From Mrakia gelida (lineage: Eukaryota > Basidiomycota > Tremellomycetes > Cystofilobasidiales > Mrakiaceae), in the NCBI GenBank assembly GCA_024345305.1, contig BRON01000012.1, forward strand, positions 868,001 through 932,000: a stretch of 64,000 nt of DNA. The letters run 5' to 3'. A program made the position numbers and the translations under genes. The notes below the pieces were generated by a model. It saw nothing but the letters and a program-made list of their open reading frames with translations, searched no databases and was not told where the DNA came from. Below, piece after piece: positions 34,801 through 45,300 of this stretch; the first letter of the stretch is position 1; every line of letters starts with the position of its first letter.

Positions 34801-34905
34801 AAGATCTGGGATGTGAGTCTGGATGGAAGTTGGACGCGTCGAGGGAATGGACAGAACTGACTCGACCTCGGTCTCCTTGCTCTTCCTTCGCAGCTCATCA
34901 TGTAG
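31847..34905 (+). CDS. Amino-acid permease (APC superfamily, fungal YAT-like)
   Basis: About fourteen exons encode roughly 560 residues with about twelve hydrophobic helices. Start MSVTSISEVNEDRMDEKK is hydrophilic, then RRLEPRHLQLITIAGGIGSS opens helix 1. Clear features: FVGSG-type region altered to SSLFVLIGSALVGGGP, PIDAAFINTASRFVDPAFGF, WFGEAEFWIATGKVILVFLL, GGNPIKDKYGFRYWNDPSPM, GEVKSPRKVLPKAYRSTTFR and NTYVYTVSRSLHGLALAGQA. The C-tail is charged (KPKSRSDKIWDLIM). These are the YAT-family proton-coupled amino-acid permease motifs, so it imports amino acids across the plasma membrane; the substrate cannot be read. The gene sits alone between the 419-bp inverted repeats. Confidence 0.88.
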
Positions 34906-35228
34906 ATCTCGACTCGCACGACTATTTATGACCATTTGACGTTTAGACATTCCTCGGAATCAGCCTTAGAAAGAAAAGATAGGAGCGACAACCAAGACGA
35001 TGAATTTCGGGCGCGTCGCTCTTTCTCGTTCTGACAAGGACGCTTCGGTTCTTCGATTCACTCGAGAGTGTTTCAGTAGAGTGTTCATCGTTCCGAAGCT
35101 CCCACGTGAACGTCCTCAAGTCTTTCAAGAAACTCAATCCTCGTCGTCGTAACTTAACGCTCCCACCTTTCTCCGCGTCGTGTCCCTTCGCGGGTCCACA
35201 CTCGAAGCTTCCTCCCTTCCCGCTGGCC
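34906..35228. other. 3' flank of the permease to the right repeat arm
   Basis: A 323-nt region with no credible exon. The early part probably holds the permease polyadenylation signal. Confidence 0.4.
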
Positions 35229-35647
35229 TTCCAACACCAGTGAGGTGAAAGTAAAATTCTCGAGTACAGCGAGCCGTAGAGCTCCACCAAAGGGAAGGGG
35301 GGAAAGGACGGCTCCTCGAGACGACGACGACCCATCGAGTTCGACTGTCGTGCTAGACTGAGGATTCGCTCTTTCCACGAGCGACTTCGGCAAAGTCAAA
35401 GGAGAAGGCGAAAAAATCTTACCTTAAATCCAAACACGAACGAGGAGCAAGGGAAGGCAACACACGTCTACCTGCAATCCTTTCCGCCTCTCCTCGCCCC
35501 CCCTCCCCTCCCCTCCCGCTTCTTCTTGCTGAAACAAGTCCAGCACCGGTGACTTTGTAAACATCAAATAACCAGTGACTTTGTAGTTTAGGTGGTTAGA
35601 GCGTCGGCTTGTGGTTAAGATCGACTCGCCGGATACGGGTGTTCGAG
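35229..35647. repeat. Right arm of the 419-bp inverted repeat
   Basis: Reverse complement of 30064-30482. Here the repeat ends at 35647, six bases into the 7-base T-loop of an intact tRNA-His whose 3' end continues into unique sequence. Within the arm the tRNA 5' end is echoed upstream: GTGACTTTGTA at 35549-35559 and again at 35575-35585. Confidence 0.9.
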
Positions 35648-35661
35648 TCACCCCAAGGTCA
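35577..35661 (+). tRNA. tRNA-His (anticodon GTG) with a 12-nt intron
   Basis: A complete cloverleaf. Acceptor stem GACTTTG/CAAGGTC pairs at all seven positions (one T-G). The D-stem is GTTT/GAGC. Anticodon stem TCGGC pairs with GCCGG, and the anticodon loop is TTGTGG + C, split by a 12-nt intron (35615-35626) after position 37, the canonical site. T-stem GGGTG/CACCC encloses TTCGAGT. Discriminator base is A at 35661. The loop TTGTGGC is the same as yeast tRNA-His. A-box TAGTTTAGGTGG and a B-box TGTTCGAGTCA are present, and a T5 Pol III terminator follows at 35669-35673. Charged with histidine after G-1 addition. Confidence 0.93.
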
Positions 35662-36340
35662 AACAACCTTTTTGCTTGTCAGTGCTCTGAGTTGGGAGGT
35701 CGGGTCGCCCTGCGGGCTCCCCTCCCCAAGCAGAGACGTTATTTTGGCCACAAATGTTCTCCCCTTACGCCCCTCCAAAACGAGTGGTAGCCTGCGACGC
35801 GAATCTCCACCCATCCTTCGCATTCTCTCGCCGCTTCCACGCCGCCCTGAGTCGTCGCTCCGAGAGTCCAACGTTCGAAACGATTATATTTCAATCGTCC
35901 TCCGAATCTGTGTACCGACCATCGTGCTCTTCAGGTGAACGCTTAGAACGAGAGGGCCGACGTTACTCTGCCAAACTCTGCAGCACTTCCCCCGTTCTCG
36001 TCCCGTGCTTGTTCCACGGACCTTGACATAGCGCTCTTCACCCCTGTGCTACCTTTGTTCTACTATGAGATGACTTCCTTGCAGTTTTCTCCGGAGAAAT
36101 CCCTCTGTCTGTCTTTCTCAGCGATCGATCCGACGCGTCCTCCTGATGCACGAGGCTCGACAGCTGTCTCGCGTACAGTCGTTGCAAGTTCGCTCTCAGA
36201 TCGATCATCGTCTTGCGTACCGAAGTTCGCTTATCTCAGGATCTTGCAGAGCCACAGCAGCGAGCAACCAGAACTCTGGCGATGACATCAAAGTCCGCAA
36301 AGCGAGAAAAACAAGACAACAACCGACCCTTCTCGCGCCC
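35662..36340. other. Gap between tRNA-His and the bHLH gene
   Basis: About 680 nt holding the Pol III terminator, then sequence with no coding signal on either strand. It contains one GACGCGTC palindrome at 36132-36139 and presumably the bHLH 3' flank. Confidence 0.4.
35669..35673 (+). terminator. RNA polymerase III terminator
   Basis: TTTTT eight bases after the end of tRNA-His on the same strand. Absent from the truncated left copy. Confidence 0.75.
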
Positions 36341-37755
36341 TCAACCGTCCAACCTCCACCCAGTGGCATCCAAACCCTCCATCGGAACGATTCCAGGTCC
36401 TCCTAGCGTCGCTCTCGCCTCCGGAGACGAGAACGAGAGCAGCAGACTCGCCGCGAACATCTCCTCCTCCTGCGTCGTTCGACTGACTCGTCGGGCAGGA
36501 AGGTTGTCGAAGGTTGATATTCCTGGGAGAGTGGTGAGGTTGGAGGTTGGAGAATGGAGGAGGTGTCGAAGTCCTGGAGGTGGGAGGGAGACGAGTCCTG
36601 TCGAGGACCAAGACGAGGAGGGAGGCGAGCGATGCAGGGAGGGCTGATGAGTTGGGATGGGGACGGGGAGAAAGGTGGGTGGAGAGGTTGAGGTTGATAG
36701 GGACGATGAGGAGGAGGAAGAGACTTGGGTCATAGGTGATGAGGCTCGGTAGTGGGAGGCTGAAGAGGAGGCGATGGGAGGAGGAGATGGTTGGGATTGT
36801 TGACGCGTCGCTTCTGCTCGTCCTTCGCTCTCCGTCTCGTCGATCCCTTCCCACGATGCTGATCTCCTTCCGTCCTCCATCCTTCTCGTGCTCGACTCTT
36901 CGAGCAGAGCGATCTTCTCGTGCAGGACCTTGAGGTAGTCGACTGTTCTGAGTAAGACCAAACGCGTCGCGGAGGTCAGCCTTTGTCCGCAACTCCTCCT
37001 GTCCCTCCCATCTCCTCAGCTCCCGAACCTCCAGAAGAGGACTATGTCAAGACTTCTGACTCACCTAACCAAAACTTCCAACTTGAACTCTCCCTTCCCT
37101 CCACCCTTCCCGCCTCCTCCTCCCTCTCCATCTCCCTCGTCCCCATCGACCACCCCTCCTCCCTCTGGAACCAAACTCCTCAACTCCGCCAACGCAGCGT
37201 TGATCTTCTCCCTCCTCCTCTTCTCGATGATGGAGTGGTTGATCTTCCTCTGACTCTCCCGAACCGCTCGAGTCGACTTCTTCGACGCTCCTCCTCCTCC
37301 CGCTGCAGCCTTGGCTGAGCTCGACTTCGCGTCGACGGGAGGAAGACTTGGGGGTGGGAGATGGAGGGGAGGAGGAGAGTGGGAGTGAGATGAGGTGGAG
37401 ATGGAAGATGAGGAGGAGGAAGGTTTGGTGGTGTAATTTGGGTTCGGGTTGATGGAGGAACGGGAGGAGGAAGGATGGAGGTAAGGAGAGGGGTCGGGAG
37501 TGGGAGGGAGCGTGAGGGTGGGCTGAACGAGCGAAGAGACGAGAGTGAGAGGGCTGAGCTTCTATACCTTCCCTCGCTTGTTGAGACCTGAGATGAGATG
37601 AAGGGCCACTCATCACTCACCTCGTTCGTGGAATGATTCGAAGAACGGCGACCGTAAGAAGGAGGGAAGGGAGGAGAGGCTTGACTGAATGAGGAGGAGG
37701 AGGAGCTCGCTCGTCGAGATCCAGCGGTGGTGTTGGAGTAGTTTTGGTGGTTCAT
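36341..37755 (-). CDS. bHLH transcription factor
   Basis: Three exons, the first MNHQNYSNTTAGSRRASSSS to HSTNE, the second starting PTLTLPPTPDPSP. The DNA-binding basic region and helix 1 are HSIIEKRRREKINAALAELR, with the H...E.xR.R pattern of CACGTG-binding bHLH proteins. The loop is long and Gly/Asp-rich (about 25 residues: GGGVVDGDEGDGEGGGGKG), then helix 2 EFKLEVLVRTVDYLKVLHEK, and a leucine-rich IALLEESSTR. A Ser/Pro-rich tail follows. Fungal relatives include Ino4/Cbf1-like factors, but which branch is unclear. Possible ligand: E-boxes such as the palindrome at 7311-7326 in this window. Confidence 0.88.
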
Positions 37756-38658
37756 GGGTGGCAGGACGGAGTAGAACGTGATGGTGGTGGTTAAGAGGGA
37801 GAAGGAGTCTAGCGAGCTCGTTCGTGAGCACACGACCAAGGAGAACGAGGGCCAGGTCGGAGGCGCTCTCTGTGAGCTCGACGACCGTCGCGCACGTTCA
37901 CGAAAGCAGAGAGCGAAGTCAAAGTCGAGCTCATCCAAAAGTTGTTGTTGTTGTTGTTTTGGTAGAGAGATGGTGGTGATGCGGGAGGGGACTGGGGTGT
38001 AGGAGAAGTGCTAGAAGAGAGGGATGCTGGGTTGAGGAGAAAGAAGCAAAGAGAGAGGGGCGAGCGACGACGAGCGGCGCGAAAAATGATCGGAGCTCGA
38101 GTTTGCTGCTCGAAGACACAGGCAGGGAGGCAAAAAAAAAAAGGGTTTAGGTACCTGAGCATTGTCAGCTGAGAAGTTGTAGAGCTCGTGCGAGTCGGAA
38201 ATGGCGAGAGAGGAGCTTGTACTCGAAGCGAGACGCGTCGAATCGACTTCAACTTAAGAAGGGTTCGCTGACCAGCTGCTCGGCAGCAAGAAAGAAACCG
38301 CCATACTATCTCTACGGGTACAGATTGTTCAAGGCTGTGATGGACGGGGGGATTGGTGAAGGAAGGATAACTGTGAGCAAAGGATACGAGACGAGTCGAC
38401 GCGTCTGGAGGGAGGAGAAAACGCACTTTCTTCGTCCAGTCCCGGCCACCAGGACGAATCGAGGTGGGAGGAACAAGACGGCTCGAGCTGAATTGGCCGG
38501 TGGAAATACAGAAGAAGTACCAATCAGCAGCTGAGAATCTTTGTAAATGCAGAGCGAAGTTGATTGACCTCGAAAGCTTCGACGTCGTCGACCCACCAAA
38601 TCCCTCGTCCCGAGAATCTCTCAGCCTTCTCTTGTGCCTCGTACAGCCTCAAAAGGAG
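37756..38658. other. Gap upstream of the bHLH gene and downstream of the BTB gene
   Basis: About 900 nt. It holds a TTG microsatellite (about 37942-37957) and an A-rich run near 38130. Open frames on the minus strand do not splice to a recognised product. Probably a long bHLH 5' leader and promoter. Confidence 0.35.
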
Positions 38659-39288
38659 CTAAGAGTGAATCCTCTCCTTGTAACAATCGGGGACGTCGAA
38701 GATCCACGGGAACGAGTGGAACTTCATCTGCTTCAACGCGTCTCTCGCGAGGTCGTAGTAGGCTTCGGCGACGGCAAATCCGAAGACAGATGGGACAGCG
38801 TTGTGAGCTTCGAGTCGAGTAAGGAAGAGACGATGCCACCTGACGGATTCGAGAAGTAGAGGACAGTCAAACTTCTTGCAGAAATGCAAGAGCCTGAGCC
38901 AGGCGACGCGAAACCGAAACCGAAAAGTCAGCTCCCGACTCTTCCTCTCACTCGTAGTCCCAAAGAGAAATTGGACAGATCGCACAACCGAAACGATGGG
39001 GACTCACGCGAAGAACTGATCCAACGTCGGCTCCTTGGGACGAGCTAGCTCTGGGACGAGGAATCGGAGGAAGAGCTCGACGTCCTCCGCCTTCTCGTCT
39101 GGAATCACCATGATCGGTCTTCCTTGCTTGTCCTTCTCCGAAGCTGCATCGTCAGACTTGAGGGCTTCTCTGAAGACGAGAGAGTTGGCGGCGAAGACGA
39201 CTCGATGGATGGGGAAGGTGGTTCCGTTGGAAGTACGAACGACGAAGTCGGTTTCGGTGAGGGCTTCGAAATCGGGAGGAGTGGGCAT
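38659..39288 (-). CDS. BTB/POZ-domain protein, short
   Basis: Two exons (39008-39288, 38659-38893) give 171 residues. The N-terminal BTB fold starts MPTPPDFEALTETDFVVRTS, with FPIHRVVFAANSLVFREALK and VELFLRFLVPELARP. It ends with KKFDCPLLLESVRWHRLFLT and ARDALKQMKFHSFPWIFD, an extension of helices after the BTB fold like those in BTB-domain fungal proteins. BTB domains dimerise and recruit CUL3 ligase; the target is unknown. A compact gene, divergent with none of its neighbours. The missing C-terminal Kelch/BACK part is normal for fungal single-domain BTB proteins. Confidence 0.78.
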
Positions 39289-39469
39289 CTTGAGCGAAGC
39301 GGAGGTTGGAGAGCGAAGGGAGGGTAGTTCGAGCTTGGGAAGTCGATGGCGATGGTGGTTGTTGAAGGTCAGCTCGTTCTTTCCTCCCTCGCCCCATCTC
39401 CTCGTCGAGAAAACTCAAACAACATGACATCAGCTCGTCGCGTCCTCCCACCCTCCTCCCTCCTCCTCC

Positions 39470-41947
39470 TCACCGAACACTCAACGGCGGACACCCCATC
39501 GGTATTCCCTTCAATCCATCGAACTCCTCCCTCTCCCAAGCCTCCCTCACAGCGTCCGACAGCTCCTCCATCTTGGGAGCCGACTGAGGGAACGGATCCT
39601 CCATCAAAGCCTTCTTCATGGCCGCTGCCATCCCACTCCCGAACGCGCCTCCTCCTCCTCCAAACGCACCTCCTCCTCCTCCTCCGAACGCCGACGATGC
39701 TGCTCCTCCTCCAAAGGCCGACGAGGCTGGCGCTGCTGGTTGACCGAAGGCGGAGGTGGTAGTGGGGACGGAGGATCCGAATGCGGATTGGGAGGAGGGA
39801 GGTTGAGGTTGACCGAACGCTGAAGTCGAAGCTTGCGGTTGAGCTTGACCAAACGCTGAGGAGGGAGAGGAAGTGGTAGAGGGTTGACCAAATGCTGAGG
39901 TGGTAGGAGGTTGGGGTTGGCCGAAAGCGGAGGTCGTCGCTGCTGGTTGAGGGTTTCCGAACGCTGACGGCTGACCGAAAGCTGAACCTCCCGCCGCCGG
40001 TGTTGCTGCTGCTCCTCCTCCGCCGCTGAACGCTCCGAATCCTCCTCCCGAGCCGAAAGCGCTCGTCGAAGCTGCTGGTTTCGGTGCCGACGACGAGAAG
40101 GCTTCGAACCCTGATGCTGGAGCTGCTCCGAACGCGCTTGGTGCTCCGAAGGCGGACGTCGACGAGGACGCGACTGGTGAGGCTGCTGCTCCGAATGCTG
40201 AGGGAGCTCCAAAGGCTGAGGAAGCTCCGAACGACGACGGTGCTCCGAAAGCTGATGTTGAGGGAGGAGGAGGTGCTGCTGATGCTCCAAAGGCTGAGGG
40301 AGCTCCAAAAGTTGACGGTGCACCGAACGCGGACGAGGGCGAGCCGCCGAAGGCTGAGGGTTTGGGAGGGATGGTGGAAGGAGAACCGAAGGCTGAGGTG
40401 GTAGGAGGAGCTCCGAAAGCTGATGGAGCGTTGGTGGAGGACCCAAAGGCGGAGGGACCTTGAGAATTGTTACCGAAGGGAGAGGAGGAGGGAGGAGCGC
40501 CAAAGACGGACGCTGGTTGGGAGGATCCGAAGACGGAGGCGGGTTGGGAGGAGGAACCGAACGCTGACGGTGCTGGTGATGCTGCTCCGAAAGCTGATGG
40601 AGCTCCGAATGCTGACGAGGGAGGAGGTTTGAGGGCTGATCCAAAGGCGGACGAGGTGGGAGCTGCACTCGCTCCGAACGCGCTCGGTGCACCGAAAGCT
40701 GAGGCTCCTCCTCCGCTGAACGCTCCTCCTCCTCCGAACGCACTGGGTCCAGCTAGTGACGACGATCCAAAAGCTCCTGTCCCTCCTCCTCCGAACGCGC
40801 TAGGCTTGGAAGGTCCGAAGGTGGACGTCGAGGCGGGAGCACCGAAGGCTGAAGAGGAGGAGGAACCGAAGGCTGAGGAGGTGGAAGGGGTAGGATGTTT
40901 GGCGTTGTAGGTGTTGTGGGCGTGTTGAACGGCTCCAGGGATGTTTTGACGAACGTTCTGGAAGGTAAAGCGAACGAAGGAGCGGCGTGTAAGTCGAGAA
41001 AGAGGACGAACGAACCAACGTCGCGACGAACCTGATACTGAGCGTTCGTCGACGCGAAGAGGTCGTTCTCGATTTGAACCTGGTGGAAGAGTAGTGAGAG
41101 AAGGCGAGTATGAGTCCACTGAGCCAGAGTACGAGATAATAGAAGAGAATAGACGAACATAGGCAGCCTGATTCCCTCCAGTCTCGACCATCTTCATCCT
41201 GAGCTCTTCGAAGCTGATGTCCTTCCCTTCGACGAGGTTGGCGGTGTGAGAAGGACCGTAAGACGAGAGTTTCCAGAGAGGTCGATCGGTGTCCAGATCG
41301 GTGATGAGCATTTCGTTGCTGTAGAGAAGGAAGCGGAAGGATAGGTGAGCTCGAACGCGAAGGAAGGGAGGTCGAGAGGTGCAGAAGGGAAGGAAAGAGG
41401 CAGCTGGACGAACGTGAACTTGAGACCTTCACTAGCGGCAGGAGGAGCAGCAGCAGGTTTAGCGGGGACCGAAGAGTTTCCCCATGTTGATCCTAGGTCG
41501 AAAGGAGATGGAGAAAAGGAGAGAAGGATCAGCGAAGGAAGGAGAAGGGAGCTTGACCTTCGAGCTCATGGAGAAGCTCTCCCTTCGGCTCCTCTCCCTC
41601 GTCTCTCCTCGGCTCCTTCGGATCCATCATCTTTCACGACCTGAACCAAGCACTCACCTCCGAACCTAGGGCCTCCGACTGCAGCCATCGTTCCCCTTCC
41701 CTCCATTCCAGCGGGATGCTCATTCCTGATCGAGTCGGCGAAAGGTCAACGATCAGTCTCGGGAGCCACTTCGCTTAGAGAGATTCAGAGCGGACAGAAG
41801 AGTTCTCACCTGCAGTTGGACCCGAAGGAGCATGTCCCCTTGAGGTAGAACGGACAGACGGTCTGAGAAGAAGGAGGTGAAGAAGGAGGGAGGTGAGCTC
41901 GGAAGTGCGGGGAGAAGTTCAAGAAGACGAGAGCTCGGCCTCACCAT
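39470..41947 (-). CDS. FG-repeat nucleoporin with CCCH zinc finger, Nup42/NLP1 type
   Basis: Exon 1 carries only the ATG codon (41945-41947). Exon 2 gives TVCPFYLKGTCSFGSNCR, and exon 3 NEHPAGMEGRGTMAAVGG, together a C-x7-C-x5-C-x3-H zinc finger. Later, ITDLDTDRPLWKLSSYGPSH and NLVEGKDISFEELRMKMVE form the conserved Nup42 segment. Then IENDLFASTNAQYQ and more than 400 residues of SAFG/PSAFGAP-type FG repeats end at MAAAMKKALMEDPFPQSAP. Nup42 sits on the cytoplasmic face of the nuclear pore, binds Gle1/Dbp5 and helps mRNA export. The intron between SEGLKFT and NEMLITD needs a GTTCGT donor. The final ATG-exon model is well supported by the in-frame splice. Confidence 0.88.
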
Positions 41948-42346
41948 CTCGAGGTCTTGAGCTCAGATCGGCTGTTGAAGATGAGGAAGTGTCGAATGAG
42001 ATAGAGAACAAGAAAAAGTGGGCAAGGAGGTGTTCTGGAGGGTGAGGGTTTGGGACGAGAAGAACGGAGGGAGGACGCCGAGGCGTCTCCTCGACGACGA
42101 CGTGTTGTTGCCATCGATTTTCGGGGCATTTTTTGCAAACCAAAAAATCTGGAAAATACAAAGAAGATCATTGAAGTCTTGCCGTGTATGTCATCGAGAG
42201 ATTGTATATTCCAGCGCCTCTCAAAAGTCCTGCTTCTCCCTGACAACGGCGAGCAACGCTCAACGAGCTCACCTTTCGTCCTTCTTGCCTCGCAACTCCA
42301 ACGACTCCCTCCTCCCCTCCCTTTCCTAAAAGCAGCGCTTCGAGTC
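41948..42346. promoter_or_regulatory. Divergent promoter region, Nup42 / histone deacetylase
   Basis: About 400 nt between two divergent start codons. No clear palindrome or TATA-like element was seen. Confidence 0.4.
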
Positions 42347-45300
42347 ATGGACGTAGAGAACCAGGCCCCTAAGGAGCAGAGGGATGTAAAAGAACGAGTC
42401 ACTCGTGCACCGAGCGGGAAGAAGGTCTCGTAGTAAGTTCAGAGCTCGACTCCTTGATCATCCCTTCCTCTCTTGGACGAGTTCGTCTCCGACGGACCTT
42501 CCGTCGAAGATAAAGCTGACCGACCTCTTTGTACTCACCTCAGCTACTACGATTGTGAGTTTACATCCCTTTTCTCGATGTTTCCTTCGCAGGGGAGGGG
42601 ACGAGGCGGCAAGCAGGCTCAAAGGGAGAAAGGGAGGGAGAGAGGAGGAGAGTCGAGGGGACATGTCCGAACCTCGTCGTTCTACCTCATCAACGCATCG
42701 AGGGCATCTCTCTCGGCTCTCTGAAGTAGTAAATCTATCAAACTGACCATCCATATCTTCGGCCGTCGTTCAAAACCAGCCGACGTGGGCAATTTCTCGT
42801 GAGTTACTTGTCCCTTCTCGCGCTCGCGCTTTCGCTTTCGCCCTCGTTGACTGATCATCGCCCTTCTCACCCTTCCCTCTTCAAGGTTCGGCTTGGGTCA
42901 TCCTATGAAGCCGCATAGGATGCGCATGACTCATAATCTGGTTACCAACTACGGTCTACTGGACAAGATGGACGTTTTCGTTCGTCCCCTCCCCGTCTCA
43001 TCGTCCCTCCGTTGTTCTCGCTTTCAGCCCGCTGACCATTCTTCCTCGGTCAGCTACCAACAAGAGCTACGAGCGAGCAGATGACGAGGTTCCATACGGA
43101 CGAGTACGTCTCGTTCCTTGAGAGGGTCACTCCGGAAACGGTTGAAGCTCTGACGGGCAGTGGCAGCAGATGTAGGTCCTTTCAAACTCTCGGGCTGCCT
43201 GAAGGTTCGAACTCTCGAGTTGCCTGGAGGCTGTTACAAGGACGCGAGCATGGTTTTGGGTAGAAGGATTAGATCATATCGCTCCCCTCTATCGACCTAC
43301 AACGACGCTCGCTCTTCAAAACAAACTCTCCGCGACGCCCCGACTCATCGCTCGAAGCGACTTGTTTACTGACGTTTATCCCCCTTCGGCTTCCTTCCTC
43401 AATTCACAGTCCTCACAGGAGAAGATTGTCCAGCATGGGAAGGTCTTTTCGAGTTCTGCTCTATCTCCGCTGGTGGATCCATCGGTGCGTCGACTCCTAA
43501 CCCGCCATCTCGTCCATTCTTCCTCGTCATCTCTCCTCGTCTCGATTCCCAAGACTGACGACTTTCTCTCCCCTCTTTTTTATGACTCCCCTCCTCATTT
43601 GGCCTCCTTCGATCTCCCTCCGATCTCGTCCTCAACTTCTCCAGGTGCCGCCGAACGACTGAACGCTGGCGCCGCCGATACCTGCATCAACTGGTCCGGT
43701 GGGCTTCATCACGCCAAGAAGCGCGAAGCTTCTGGTTTCTGCTACGTCAACGATATTGTTCTCGCCATTCTCGAGTTCCTTCGGTAAGCCCAACTCGACT
43801 CCTTCGTCCTTTCGACCTCGGGCTGACTCGTCGCCCTCCTTCCTTCCTTCTTCGCCGCGTCGTTTGGCAGATTCCACCCTCGAGTCCTCTACATCGACAT
43901 CGACGTTCACCACGGAGATGGAGTCGAAGAGGCCTTTTACTCAACTGATCGAGTGATGACGGCTTCGTTCCACAAGCACGGAGACTTCTTCCCTGGTACA
44001 GGAGACGTTCGGGTTCGTCTTGCGAATTTTCCCCTCCTTCTGCTCTCGCTCACACTCGACTGACGCTCCCTTCCTCGCCCTTCTTCCCTTTCACAGGATA
44101 CTGGAATCCATAAGGGAAAGAACTACGCCGTCAACGTGCCTTTGCGAGACGGAATCACCGACGAGACCTACAAGAGCATTTTCCAACCCGTGCGTCGCTC
44201 TTTTCGTCCTTCGTCTGGCTTCATCTCTCGTCTCTCGCTGAATTGCTCGCGTTTCTTCTTCTCCAGGTCATCTCCCATATCATGGAGTGGTATCGTCCAG
44301 AAGCTGTTGTTCTACAGTGCGGTGCCGACTCGTTGTCTGGTGATAAGCTCGGAGTGTTCAACCTCTCGATGAAGGGTTCGTTTCGTCTCGTCTTCCGTCT
44401 TCTCTCTCTCTCTGGCAGATCATCGACTGACTCACCTGCTCTTTGTCTCTTGTAGGTCATGCCGAGTGCGTCAAGTTCGTCAGCAAGTTCAACCTTCCGA
44501 TGCTCGTCGTTGGAGGTGGAGGATACACGACCAAGGTTTGTTTACCTTTCCCTCGTCTATCGGTCTCGCTGCTTCCTTCCAGCCCACCCCTTCACCGATA
44601 GCTTTCCAAACGACACACACATCCTGGGGTACCTTCCGAGAAGCTTTTACTGACGCTAATCCCACTCCCCTCTCTTCTTGAATTGAAACAGAACGTCTCT
44701 CGAACCTGGACGTACGAAACAGGTCTACTTCTCGGTCAAGATCTCGACGAAAATTTGCCCTACAACGACTAGTACGTCTGCGCACCTTCTTACCTCCTTC
44801 GAGGAACCCCTGAACTGACCTAGCTTCGAATCTCCTTCTCGCAGCATGGAATACTTCGGTCCTCGATTCAAGCTCGAAGTCCTCGCCAACAACCAGGACA
44901 ACCAGAACAGTCGCGAGTACCTCGAGAACATCAAGTGAGTACTACACATCGTGTCTCTCACTCGCATCAGCTCCCATACGGCTCGCTCGTCTTTTCTCTC
45001 CGCCATCTCTCGAACCCAAAGCTGACCCTCTCTCGTCGCGTCTTGTCTTGTTCTTTCCCTCCTTCAGAACTCGGGTCATCGACTCGCTTCGCCATCTCCC
45101 CTTCGCTCCTTCCGTAGGAATGCACGAAGTCCCTCGTACCTCCGTCGGGAAAGCCATCGGAATCCTTGGAGCCGACGACTCAGATGACAGCGAGATCGAC
45201 GTCCGAATCAATCGTGCGTGCTTCTTTCTCTCTCTCTCTTTCCCGTTTTGCCCATCTCCCCATCCTCTACCCTCTCTTCCAAACCACCGACCTAACGCTC

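Noticed and set aside
30064..35647. DNA transposon with terminal inverted repeats
   Set aside because: No transposase between the arms, no target-site duplication, and the outer ends are a tRNA gene; a duplication or recombination product fits better.
39616..40743. Long Pro/Gln/Ser-rich minus-strand open frame (375 codons)
   Set aside because: It is the out-of-frame shadow of the Nup42 FG repeats; the real frame reads SAFG repeats and ends in the expected Nup42 C-terminus.
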